DNA of 64,000 nt from Paragorgia papillata. Taxonomy: Eukaryota > Cnidaria > Anthozoa > Scleralcyonacea > Coralliidae. The position numbers were made by a program, and so were the translations under genes. The stretch covers positions 1,619,001 through 1,683,000 of the forward strand of contig JAWNZC010000473.1 of assembly GCA_035771165.1 (NCBI GenBank), written 5' to 3'. The stretch's first letter is position 1. Every line of letters begins with the position of its first letter. The notes beneath the pieces are model-generated. The model was not told the DNA's origin. It did not search any database and worked only from the letters and a program-made list of their open reading frames with translations. This document shows positions 35,633-46,250 of the stretch, in pieces.

Positions 35633-35740
35633 AAGCTTAAAGACAAAACATTGAGCTTGCGTTCCAACTGATGTGCGTGGAAAAAAAGGAAAACAATGCA
35701 ACTACTTCATTTAAGGTCTACATAACAGTTTGGCTTATGG
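35633..35740 (-). promoter_or_regulatory. Displaced 5' flank of zinc-finger copy 2
   Basis: AAAGACAAAACATTGAGC and ACTTCATTTAAGGTCTACAT are the sequences that in copies 1 and 3 lie within about 200 bp upstream of the zinc-finger start. Here they lie 3.6 kb away because of the nested insertions. Confidence 0.7.
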
Positions 35741-35957
35741 AAAATTTATATAAAATATGAAAGAAATATATTAAAATTGATATATTGCAAAAACGACCCT
35801 ATGTTGTCATGCTGAAAAAAATCAATATGGAAACAAAAGTTAATATGCGAGAAAAAAAATACAAATGACGCAATTTTAACCGGAAGTCGAGATCTAAATA
35901 TTCATGATTAGTTATAATTTATGCTAAAAGCGATTATGAAGGAAATAAGGAATAAAC
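35741..35957. other. No recognisable feature
   Basis: A/T-rich intergenic sequence before the RecQ-like pseudogene. Confidence 0.4.
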
Positions 35958-35987
35958 ATGGCGTTTATCGATCGTATTCGATCCTGA

Positions 35988-36525
35988 ACATGCGGCTAAA
36001 AGCTGACCTGCACCAGGCTATGGTAATATATGATACACGCTATCTGTCAAGATAGCGTGTATCATATATTACACGGGAATACACGCACTTAATTATAATA
36101 TTTTTGGGGACTCGCTGATCAATCATGTGAAGCATGTTTTCATTCTGTTGCGAGATTCCGATAAACGTGGTTTGTTCTCTTCCTCAAGCTCTTCGTGGTT
36201 TATACTCTTCGAGTTGTTCGCTGCTCCTTTGCGCACTATACTTCAGCTTGGAAACATCCCAAACGTAAGTAGAGAAAACATAATTACCAGCCGCTAAAAG
36301 CTAAACCGTTTAAAAAACAACTATGAGGCGAAAATATCCGAGTTGAAACAGAACGTGAGTGGAAACTTTATCGACTTGTTGTCTTACTTAAAGATGTTTT
36401 TTTCTGCGGTTCAATTATACTTTACACGTGAAGATACTTATAATTATATGTGTAATATGAGCCTCGTTTCGCTTCAGCGGTGTTGCTATTTTTAGCCTGG
36501 TGCAGGTCAGCTTTTAGCCGGATGT
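35988..36525. mobile_element. 538 bp hAT-type MITE, TSD GATCCTGA
   Basis: TIRs of 33 bp with one mismatch begin ACATGCGGCTAAAAGCTGAC. GATCCTGA is exactly duplicated at 35980-35987 and 36526-36533. A perfect hairpin (ATACACGCTATCT and complement) lies at about 36026-36070. It split the start region of the helicase. Confidence 0.92.
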
Positions 36526-37019
36526 GATCCTGAGAAGCTCAAAGGTGAAACTTTCGTATGTGCTCTTGACGTTGTCTGTGGCTTTTTTCAAGCAGGAAAT
36601 CTTTATGAAGAGCAGAAGCGTATCCTCAAGGAATTCTTTCTGGGGAAGTCGATCTTTTTTAGTGCTGGCACAGGCTATGGGAAGTCCTTGATTTTCCAAG
36701 CCGTTCCACTTCTAGCCGATCTGTTACTCGATCAGGTCATAGGAACAAGTATTGGGATTATTATATGCCCGCTGGTATCTTTTTATATGCTCGATCAAGT
36801 AGCGTATTTAAACTCTATTGGTATCAGCGCAGCTGCTGTATTTGAAGGCCAAGACCAAAATGTGTTGAAGGATATAGAAGATGGTGTATACTCGCACATT
36901 TACGTTTCTCCAGAATCTATGCTGTCGGTACAACGTTGGCGCAAAATGCTCCAATCATCCCATTTCAAGAATTGTATATTGTCGTCGCTGTGGACGAAGC
37001 TCATTGCATCAGTCAATGG

Positions 37020-38263
37020 TACGTTTGCTGTATATATATATATATATATAGATAGATATAGATATATAGGGCCGCCGAGAGCCGGGATGGGCCCGGGGAA
37101 AGGTAAGTCTCGCGGGCCCCTAATTTGTCTATTTCTACTGTTGTGCAGGAGGTACTCACATCGCTTTCGTGCTAAATTGCCGCTAACGCACTACGGCGCA
37201 AAATGTGCGTTTTAAATTTCATCTGACAGTCAGTGTCTAAATAACTACATTATTGAAACAGAGTATTGAAAGAATTCCTAACAAAGATTTCCAATTACAA
37301 GATCGAATTCAACGAAAGCAGATATGCGTGGCGTGAATGGCGTGGCGTATAATGAGACTTGTAAATTTACGTATTCATTTTATATAATAAACTAATATGG
37401 TGGAACTCACGATTTGGCGTAACTTGTCAATTATGATATTCCAAAGAATGCCCATGCTGTAACATATCCGATAAACTTTTAGACTTACTTTAGTTTATGA
37501 CGTACTTGCACTTCATGACAAAGTCACACTGACGGAAATTATGATCCTTTGCGCGATTTTCGATCCCATTTCCCTGCCCCGCGAAAAACTGGCGGGAGTT
37601 CGAGGTAAGAGTCGTATTTTAATATTTCTTTCCGAAATGTCAAACAGACGGAGCTGAGAAGGAGTTTAATTAACAGACCAAATCTTGTTTCGTTTTTCAA
37701 TGCAGTACGGCAGTTACTTCCCGAGGTTGAGGTGTGCTTGGAAGCAGGAGACGGTGTAACTTTGTACCTGAATAAGTGCTTGAACCAAGGCGCTTATAAG
37801 CGCCCTGGCTTCAACGTCGTCTGGATGAAACATGCGAATCACTGCCTGTTATAGTAGAAAGTACAAACGAATAAGATGAACCAGTGGTCGTAGCATGTAA
37901 TAACGACATACGAACAGTGACTATAGCAACCTAATTAAGAATGCTAAGATGTCACTTTGAAGCAGCTGCTGGAGTACAAGAACTCAAGAAGAATGGCATG
38001 CACAGGAACGGCCGATATAAAACGTCGAGAGACAATCCACCTCAGGAAGCAGGGTCCAACCTAAATACATAATATCAAGACATCAAATTGTATGTCTCCG
38101 AGAGCTTCACTTTCCATGGACGAAAATACCCCTTCCTGCTTCCAACTGCATTGAAAAACGAAACAAGATTTGGTCTGTTATTTAAACCCCTTCTCCGACT
38201 GTTTGACATTTCGGAACTGTTTGGCATTTTTGACTGTTTGGCATTTTTGTATTTAAATTGCAG
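37020..38263 (+). other. Probable intron of RecQ-like gene, with repeats
   Basis: Bounded by GTACGT and TTGCAG, it holds a TA/GATA microsatellite at 37029-37068 and then an AGGGCCGCCGAGAGCC start that resembles a hAT end. Helicase motifs III-IV are not found in it. Confidence 0.5.
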
Positions 38264-39198
38264 TTGGATGAAGATATATATTTGGATAGATGCCCCACAC
38301 CAAATGGCTATTTGGTACAGATGTTTCATGCTGGTACTCCAGAGTCAACAAAGAATCTGATCTTGGAAAGTGTGTCCTGTGTAGACATGGCTGTATGACA
38401 TCAGCATCGTGATCTGTACCATTGCTTTCGGTATGGGTATAAATTGCAGAGGTGTGGATCGTGTCATTCATTTTGGTCCATCTGCAAATGTGGGATGCTA
38501 CCTTCAAGAATGTGGAAGAGCAGGGCGAGATGGTCGGGAAAGCACTTGTATTTTACTACACAATGGCTTTCTTTCATCTCATTGTTCTGATGACATGAAG
38601 GACTACCTGAATGCAGAAAAATGTAGGAGACGAAAGATTTTAAGTCATTTCCCTGGTTCATATGAAGTGCAGGTGGAAGGTTGCAAATGCTGTGACATGT
38701 GTGCCAAGAAGTGTAGCTGCTCTGGTTCAACTGGAAATTGCCATGTATATGTTTCTGGAAGTGGGCCATGGGAAACCCAATGTGTATAAGTTCCAGGAAA
38801 GTCGAGTGGTAATTGACCAACAAAGATCAGCACTCAAAGCAGAACTATTCAACTTGATGGCAACACTTCGAAATAGCAATCTCAAACATGTATTGTATCC
38901 AAATGTGTTTTTTTGAATTTGGAAAATTCCATATTGCTCAGATCATTCAAAATTGCTTTAGGTTTTTTTCTGTTAAAGATATCTGTAATTGTGGAGAAAT
39001 TTGGAGAATGGAACATGCCAACAATGTTTTGTTAATTTTATCTGATATTTGTAATGATATTGATGCTAATGAGTTGCAATTTGATGATGATATGGAAGAT
39101 ATTGATTGCATGGTTGATTCAGAGTGGGCGGATGTTCGAGATGATTCCCTTATTAATGTGTTACTCAATGACTCAAATATGTCATTAACGAGGCTTTA

Positions 39199-39593
39199 AC
39201 TGAATTTGATCAATCTGGTGAAGACATTATGGACACCAGTGATTTTGTAAATAATTTAGCTGTTGAAGTATCCCAGTGTATCGACACTGATAATTAACAA
39301 TTAGACAATGCACCTGAGTTGTCTATGATTTATTGATAAATTAACCCTATCCAGACTGGGAGTCAAGAGTACAAGTGTGCTTCAAAATCTTATAAATGGT
39401 TGTTTATTCTATACTTATTATATTTACATGTATACTGTAATGTAGCCTGCGTGCATACTCCACCTGAATTTAATAATTAAATATCATATGATATTCAGGT
39501 GGAGTCTGCATGCAGGCTAACTTTAATGAAATTATGAGTATATTCAGCTAGAACTTGCTATGCATAAATGGTTAAACTCCGTACATAATTACA
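39199..39593. mobile_element. Intergenic with a 77 bp MITE at 39443-39519
   Basis: TAGCCTGCGTGCATACTCC at 39443 is mirrored by GGAGTCTGCATGCAGGCTA ending at 39519. It shares its TAGCCTGC ends with the 673 bp element at 34952. The rest is unremarkable. Confidence 0.7.
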
Positions 39594-40660
39594 TTATCTG
39601 GCAGTTTTGTGAAGGTTAATTGTTCTTTTATGCTCGTTGATCCATTTAAACGTTGAGTTCATGTTGAAATTTGAGAGCAAACTAGGTTCAATATTGCAAA
39701 ATTTCTTGTACTCCCGGTTTGCATGCCTTGTAAATACATCAAACTTGACCAACTCTTCAACAATTTTCTTCACGTCACCAGTTGCTGCTTTTGCAACATG
39801 ATAACTTGCTCTTTTTAGGACTTGACAGTCAAGGTCAAAGTTGTCCATAAGTTGTTTGGTGACCCCAATGGCCTTTGCAAACCGGTTTACTGCCTTTTCA
39901 TTAATAGATGCATTTGGACCCATATGCTTGATCACTTGCTTTAGGACCCTGTTATAGTGCTCTAAAGCAAACTGACTTTCTACCATTTCAAACATTCTTG
40001 CATCCGAGACTGAATCATGAGGACTATCGTTTTCGCGGTGATTTTTGTCAAGTTCATCCACTGCTTGATGAACATATCTTCTTTGTTGCAAGTCGACAGC
40101 AATAACAAAACTACACTTTTTGTGATATCGCAAGTTTTCGCGGCCCCGTCGCACGAGAAAGAAGATAATGTCAAAAAGACATTTCTTCTGTAATCCTTTT
40201 GGTGTGGATATGTTGAAGGAGGAATAAAGTTTGTCTAGGTCTTGGGATGTAATTTCTGGATAATGATTCACCTTCCCTTTGCCCATCTTTTTTAATTCAA
40301 CTGCCGCAGCAAGAAATGCTTCGTTGGAAGAGGAAAAGTCATTGTCACATAATATCAATCTGTTTTTCAGTTTGAAGGTATCTAGCAATACCATATCGAA
40401 GTGAATGAAGAGTATTTTTGCTGTAAAATTAACCATCCTTTTTTCGTGTGTTAGCGTAAAACGACCTTAGTAATCCATTCAGTTTTTACTTGCTATGGCA
40501 ATGTTCTTCAACACTTTCAAGACCCCGCCTTCTCGCTGCAATGCTCGTCCAACAATTTCAGTGCATGTCTTGTAGAGTTATTTGTTGATGCAGGGTTTTT
40601 TTCTTGGCGTAGACGTTCAATGTCTTCTTCTGAACGAGATCCAAACCTAGCTCCGGACAT
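39594..40660 (-). pseudogene. Truncated recombinase-like protein with unrelated C-terminus
   Basis: The long frame 40436-39594 starts with NEAFLAAAVELKKMGKGKVN, LYSSFNISTPKGLQKK and FFLVRRGRENLR. It runs to HRENDSPHDSVSDARMFEM, closely like the N-terminal half of KIAA1958/DUF3504 tyrosine recombinases, including the first catalytic Arg region. The expected HxxR, His and Tyr blocks are absent. From VESQFALEHYNR the frame continues into about 120 residues of a different type (AVNRFAKAIGVTKQLMDNFD, ending INEHKRTINLHKTAR), which I cannot assign firmly (possibly DUF6589-like). A separate ATG frame at 40660-40517 gives MSGARFGSRSEEDIERLRQE, the likely original N-terminus. The whole is either spliced or broken. 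Confidence 0.6.
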
Positions 40661-40886
40661 AGTTAAATTGTGAAAACTGAAAGGTCAACAAAATACGGGG
40701 GACACTGGACGCCGGTTCATGTAATTCATGGGCTTGACACTCTACTTCCGGTTTTGATATTTATCCCTAGGGAAAAATAAATGTAATGATACCCGCTGCC
40801 ATGGGTTACGTGGAAAACATCACGATTTTCGGACCAATAAGAGAGCTAGAAAAACGGACTTTGACACTTGATATATAACAAATGTG
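40661..40886. other. Upstream region of the truncated recombinase-like gene
   Basis: No motif beyond a plausible ATG context at its left edge. Confidence 0.35.
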
Positions 40887-41898
40887 GTTCATACCCTCTT
40901 ACACCAATCATCTGATAATTTCAAAATTCTTCTGTGTCAAAGATAAAAGTGTTAAAACAGTCAGTTTTGTTCTAAGCAAAATGCCCACCAGATGACAACC
41001 ATTTTGCCAAAAAGTAAAGGCACAAACACAACTCCCATGATGCACTGCTAGAATTGGAATTGTCCATTGCAAGTTACAGATTATAATAGGGGTTTAACAG
41101 GTCTGACATTGTGTACACTGTGCATTTTTCTGATAATTGTTGCCTACCAAAAAATTATTGGCCAATAGGAAGAAGGCATGATGTTCATGACATATCAGAC
41201 CTGATAAACCCTCATTATAATAAAATTTATTATTCACAAGCAGTATGATACTAATTACTTACATCAACCAGGATTCACTGTAAACTACAATTGTTATGGT
41301 GTTCAACCACTACCTGTGGTTTCAAAATTTTGGCAAACAAGACAGAACCACCTTAACCCTTTCCCTACTAGAGTTCTTCTCTCATCTGGTGTTAGCCAGC
41401 TAGAGTAAATTAAAATATTAAAAGGCCACCACAGTATACTTAGGGAAAGGGTTATTAACCCTTTCCCTTAGAGCTGTGCCCAATTAATCGATTAATCATT
41501 AACGACAATCAAATCATCCACAAAAGTCAACAGCATGACACTACAATGAGTTTTTGTTAAAAAGTTGTGGAAATATGAGATGGCATTGTGACATTCGCCC
41601 TGTTAAAAACAGCTATATTGCATATCAAATGTTGAACGCAACTTGTTTTGATTCTTATCTCTGAGGAAGTACTAAAAAGCTTAAAAGCACCCCTTTATTT
41701 GAAGGGACAAACAATGGCAACCTGTGTTGATTTTTTAATACGATTAAGTAAGTTGTCAATGATTAATTGATTATGAATATGGACCAATGGGCACAGCTCT
41801 GCTTTCCCTACTTGACTTCTTCCCTTAATGAGTAAAAGCATCTGGCATCAGCCAGAGTAAAATACTAAGACTAAGAGGTGACCATGGTAGGAAAAGGG
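40887..41898. repeat. Zinc-finger 3' flank, copy 3
   Basis: This is the uninterrupted version of the flank at both sites that are occupied in copies A and B (41233 and about 40972). It is itself interrupted by a 333 bp MITE at 41469. Confidence 0.85.
41469..41801. mobile_element. 333 bp hAT MITE, TSD CTTTCCCT
   Basis: The ends TAGAGCTGTGCCCAATTAAT and ...TGGGCACAGCTCTG are flanked by CTTTCCCT at 41461-41468 and 41802-41809. Confidence 0.92.
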
Positions 41899-42678
41899 TT
41901 AATGAAGTTCAGTCATGTGCTTTACTAATGCACTAGCTAAGTCAAATGTGACATCACATTTCAAACATATGTACTGCATCCCATTTGGTTCTGTGGCTTC
42001 AAGTTCATGGGTCAACAAATGTCGATCAAATGCTTTACAATCAAAATTCATGTTACAGTAATTACACTTGAAACTTTTAATTGTGTTATGTGTCTTTTGA
42101 TGGTTTACAAACCTAGAATGATGGAAAAATGCTTTGTCACAGATATCACAAGTGTAAGGTTTCTTTCCAGTGTGTGTTGTTTTATGATATTGCAAGTTAC
42201 TTGACCGGGAAAATGTCTTGTCACAGACATCACATTTGAATGGTTTCTCTCCAGTATGTGTTTTTTTATGAGATAGTAAGTTACTTGAATGGGAAAATGT
42301 CTTGTCACAGAGATCACATTTGAATGGTTTCTCTCCAGTATGTGTTCTTTTATGAGATAGTAAGTTACCTGACTGGGAAAATGTCTTGTCACAGAGATCA
42401 CATTTGAATGGTTTCTCTCCAGTATGTGTTCTTTTATGATGTTGCAGGGTAGATAAACGAGCAAACGTTTTGTCACAGACATCACATTTGAAAGGTTTCT
42501 CTCCAGTATGTGTTCTTTTATGAGATAGTAAGCTCCTTGAATAAGAAAATGTCTTCTTACAGACATCACATTTGAATAGTTTCTCTTCAGTATGTAATAC
42601 CATATGACGTCTTAAACTTGATAAACTACAAAATGTCTTGGTGCAGGCTGGACACCAATGAGACTTTTTTCCATTCAT
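41899..42678 (-). CDS. C2H2 zinc-finger protein, 9 fingers (copy 3)
   Basis: From the ATG at 42676-42678 (MNGKKSHWCPACTK) the 259-residue protein has six canonical fingers, an intact YTCDICDKAF finger that is degenerate in copies 1 and 2, and the two family-typical C-terminal fingers. The family's upstream ATG (MKSCLK at about 42760) is present, but a 7 bp tandem duplication of TCAGAAC (about 42699-42712 on the plus strand) puts it out of frame, so translation would have to start at the internal ATG. A nucleic-acid-binding role is inferred. No effector domain is visible. Confidence 0.8.
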   Translation of the reverse strand: MNGKKSHWCPACTKTFCSLSSLRRHMVLHTEEKLFKCDVCKKTFSYSRSLLSHKRTHTGEKPFKCDVCDKTFARLSTLQHHKRTHTGEKPFKCDLCDKTFSQSGNLLSHKRTHTGEKPFKCDLCDKTFSHSSNLLSHKKTHTGEKPFKCDVCDKTFSRSSNLQYHKTTHTGKKPYTCDICDKAFFHHSRFVNHQKTHNTIKSFKCNYCNMNFDCKAFDRHLLTHELEATEPNGMQYICLKCDVTFDLASALVKHMTELH

Positions 42679-42839
42679 GCTAGAACTCCTTTTCGTCAAG
42701 TCAGAACTCAGAACTATTACTCGTTGTTAATCCTTCAAGTTTCAGACAGCTCTTCATCTTATCAATACTCCACACACCATTGATTTCCAACATAAAAATT
42801 GAATATGTCAAACATAAATCCGAAATTCACAACAGCTCA

Positions 42840-42945
42840 AAATTAGCATAATATGCGCATAAAGACAAAACATCGAGCCTGCGTTGTGCAAGGCAAAAAA
42901 GGAAAATAAGGCCACTACTTCATTTAAGGTCAACATAAAATTGAT
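42840..42945 (-). promoter_or_regulatory. Conserved 5' flank of zinc-finger copy 3
   Basis: AAAGACAAAACATCGAGCC and ACTTCATTTAAGGTCAACAT match the flanks at 23060-23150 and 35640-35735. Confidence 0.5.
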
Positions 42946-43399
42946 ATATGACTAATATGACCATAGTCGCGCATGAGCGAAGTTACCTTGATAACAAAGT
43001 TCAAAAAATAGACACGCTTAGCGTGCATGTATCTACTGCGCTACAGCAGGGCCGGATTAGGGTTGCGCGAGGCCCCCGGCATTTTTTCAGCGCGGGGCCC
43101 CTTTACAGTTTACCCCCCCCCCCCCCGCCCCCAAGTCCCGACAGACCGACGGCGTTGTGAACAATTTACGCAAAAAAATAGTAAAACAACAAAAGATAAA
43201 ATTCTGCGTTTTGTCCCCTAAACGATTAAAAGTTGCCTTTGTATTTACAAAAAGTGTTTGTGCACTGTTTGTCAACAATACAATAATACATTATACATTA
43301 TATACAAGAAAAAATAAAGTTAAATGTTAATCCAGCTAGTATAAAGTCATGGAAAAAGTGTATATGCATGAAGCCATAAACACGCAAATCATTTGCGTC

Positions 43400-44971
43400 T
43401 CAATTTCCAGATGCCTTGTAAACATTATGTTTACGGGATTTCTGAATGGCAAAATCATTAATTAAAGACGAAAATTCCATTTTCCGCAGAAGCTCGTGTT
43501 CCACGCTGAGCAGGGTAAGGCTGTTTAGCCTCTTCTGTATCATGCACGAACGAACTTGGCTTTTTATTCGCTTCAGTGTAGAGAATGATCTTTCGCCGGA
43601 ACAGTTCGAGATCATAAGACAAAGATAAATGCGAAATGCAACAAAGGTGTTCGGAAATAAAGTTTCCAGATTATTGTCCACAAGAAGCTTAAACATTCGC
43701 AATTCCAGCGACTCCACGTTTAATCTGACGTCATCGTCATCTTTAGTTATTACAGCAACGCCATCAGGAGATTCCTCGGTCGTAGCTCGGGTTGAAGAAG
43801 TAGCAGCAGGGATTGCTGGAGAAGCAGTTGCACTTAATGCTTTCTTAACAAATTCTGTGTTAAGAAAACTTGAAAAATGTACTAATTCGTCTGGCAGACT
43901 GTCTTCAAGATCTGTGGGGTAAGCTTTTTGAAGGCTGTCCGCACTCTTGACCACTTGATCGTCTGGTAGGTCGTTAAGGTTTCGCAAGAACCCAAACTTC
44001 GCAGCAATATCTTCATACGCGCCAAGTCGTTTCTGCAATTCCCCATCTATACTGTCGACAATAACCAGGAACGTGCGCGTGCGAAACTTGTCGGCTGGAG
44101 TCTGCGGCAATTCAGGCGCTGATCCTGGCTCATCATAACGCCGATTTCGTTGACGCACGCGTCTAACTTCTTCCGTGTAATTGTCACATTCACTGAGCTT
44201 CTTCCTTTTAGCCTCAAACTCTTCAAATCTTGTCCGCAGTTTACGGATAAATTCTACGAGAGACTCATAGATTGCAACAGCGGTATTGAGATCTTGGTCG
44301 GCTGATTGCAGGACTTGACTGCTGCCGTTAAAACGATGCAGGATGTGGTACCACAAAGCAGCAAGTATGCCGGTTTCGAGGCGATTCATATAGGCGGCGA
44401 GTCCACGGGCCTCTTGGCGGCAGTCGGGTTTCTGGTTGAAGTCGTCAGCGATTTCCTCCAAAGCAGCGTTAATTTCCTCATATCCTTTCACTACAGCTTC
44501 TGCGGCGTCTGCGCGTGCGGACCAGCGAGTGTCAGACATGCGTTTGACTGTTGGCAGGCTTTTGCTCGAAAGTTGATTATGCAGAACTTTCCAACGATGC
44601 GTTGAAGCAGCAAAAAAGGAGTAGAGTCGCTGAAGAAAATCGAAGAATCCAACAGCTAGCTGGCAACAACCTGCTGCGGACTGACCAACCAGGTTGAGAG
44701 AATGTGCAGCGCAGGGTACATAGTCAGCCAACTCACAATGCTGCCGAATAATGGCTTCCATGCCATTATATTTCGCACTCATATTGCTTGCGTTATCGTA
44801 TGACTGACCACGGCAGTCCGTTATAATATTATCGAGCAAACGATTTCCCATCAAATGGATGAATTCTTCGCAAATTGTCTTAGATAGATAGGAAGTGTGA
44901 CCCCGTCCTTTGTTTGCGTTATGATTAATATGCTGCGCTAGAAATGGATCAAACTTGGCCAACAGCTCCAA
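43400..44971 (-). pseudogene. hAT transposase, C-terminal two thirds
   Basis: The transposase cuts and joins the element's ends. The frame starts at the insertion junction with ELLAKFDPFLAQHIN and GHTSYLSKTICEEFIHLMG. It has the catalytic-Asp region CRGQSYDNASNMS, the conserved CAAHSLNLV block, and the C-terminal SGERSFSTLKRIKSQVRSCM segment with the catalytic Glu and the hAT dimerisation region, ending at 43400. It resembles ZMYM1-type hAT transposases. There are 523 codons without a stop, so this half is well kept. It lacks its N-terminus, which lies beyond the LINE insertion. Confidence 0.88.
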
Positions 44972-45180
44972 AATAATAATAATAAAATAATAATAATAAA
45001 ATTTCTATAGCGCATATACATTGCTGTTCTATGCGCTTTACATTGTGAAATTAAGTATACAGTATTTTACACATTTTTTATGTATATGGTGTTAAAATTC
45101 ATCCGTTACAAGTCCTATATCTATGTATTATTTAAAACTAATAAAAATATTAATAATAAAATTCGTCTTATAATTATAAG

Positions 45181-45511
45181 TCATATGTCGTAAGCTAATT
45201 TAAAAAGGTGAGTCTTTAATTTGGATTTAAAAGTATTAATGTCAGTTATAGATCTGATATCCACTGGCAGTGTGTTCCATAGTTTTGGCCCAGCTACCGA
45301 AAATGCCCGATATCCATAGGTTTTAAGTTTGTATGGTTGTTCTGTAAGACGCCATTTATCTGCTGACGATCGAAGTTTTCTTGTTGGTTCATAAAGGCAT
45401 ACAAGTTCTTGTAAATATTTAGGAGCAATTTTATTTACTATTTTGAAACACATTAAATTCATCTTAAAAACGATTCTTTCTTGAACTGGCAACCAGTGTA
45501 GATTTCTTAAA
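45181..45511 (-). pseudogene. LINE RT C-terminal domain piece
   Basis: NLHWLPVQERIVFKMNLMCF, YEPTRKLRSSADKWRLTEQP and YGYRAFSVAGPKLWNTLPVD are the standard C-terminal blocks of CR1/L2/jockey-type RT proteins; the stop is at 45181. It continues the piece at 54699-56297. Confidence 0.88.
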
Positions 45512-45584
45512 CACGGTGGAATCGCTCAGTTCCAGGCCTCGCGTGGACGCGCGCGCTGCGCCAGCTGATATATTCAATAAACAT

Positions 45585-46241
45585 GGTAGTCAATTTATCC
45601 CGGGCGTTCTGTGACCCCCTCCCGCGATCTTTTCATGTCAGCGGTTGAGTGTTTCGCACATATCGCAAATTATGCAAACCTGACGCGAATTAAAAAATGG
45701 CTGACGCGGTGCCCTCAAGTAAGCCAAGTCTTGAAAGAAACCTTGTTGAAAAACAAATTACATTTTTACGTAGCAATCTCAAATTCCGGGGGGTGGGGAG
45801 GGAAATTTAACATTTTAAAAGAAGTTGACCGTACTTTGGTAACAGGTTAATACAACTGACAATTAAAATACTCACCAATTAATTGTTCAATGGCAATGCA
45901 AAATATTCCTAATACACGTTGTCATTTCACTGATTTCAGACTTTCAGTCTATTAAATCCCTTGAAACGACGTCTATTTGTGTCCTTTATGATCTATCAAG
46001 AGCGACCATGGCACAGAATAAGATGTTTATTCTATGACCAAGGTTTTGTGATAGTGATTGGTGAATGTCATGCTTTGTGTATAAAATACGAGACATCTAG
46101 AATCACTACGCGTATTACGTTTCAACTTTCAAGCGCATCTGCTTCAAGCGATGCTATAAAATATTTTGGGCATATTCCGCTGACATGATAAGATTGGATC
46201 GCGGGAGGGGGTCACAGAACGCCCGGGATAAATTGACTACC
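45585..46241. mobile_element. 657 bp MITE, TSD AATAAACAT
   Basis: GGTAGTCAATTTATCCCGGG begins a TIR of about 45 bp that is exactly mirrored at the right end. AATAAACAT flanks it at 45576-45584 and 46242-46250. The interior frames are not recognisable. Confidence 0.92.
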
Positions 46242-46250
46242 AATAAACAT

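Larger units (their letters stand above)
35958..39198 (+). pseudogene. RecQ-like ATP-dependent DNA helicase, degraded
   Basis: RecQ helicases unwind DNA 3'-5' in repair. The first block (36534-37019) has motif I (AGTGYGKSLIFQ), motif Ia (IIICPLVSFYMLDQV), YVSPES and, after a one-base frame change near 36985, the DEAH box (AVDEAHCISQW). A GTACGT donor follows at about 37020. A good acceptor, TTTAAATTGCAG, ends at about 38263. The second block has VQMFHAGTPEST and, in another frame, IAFGMGINCRGVDRVIHFG then QECGRAGRDGR (motifs V-VI) and a Cys cluster (CKCCDMCAKKC). Conserved-looking tail sequence to 39198 needs two more frame changes, one at a T7 run (38906-38912). Motifs III-IV are absent. A 538 bp MITE interrupts the 5' end. 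Confidence 0.8.
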
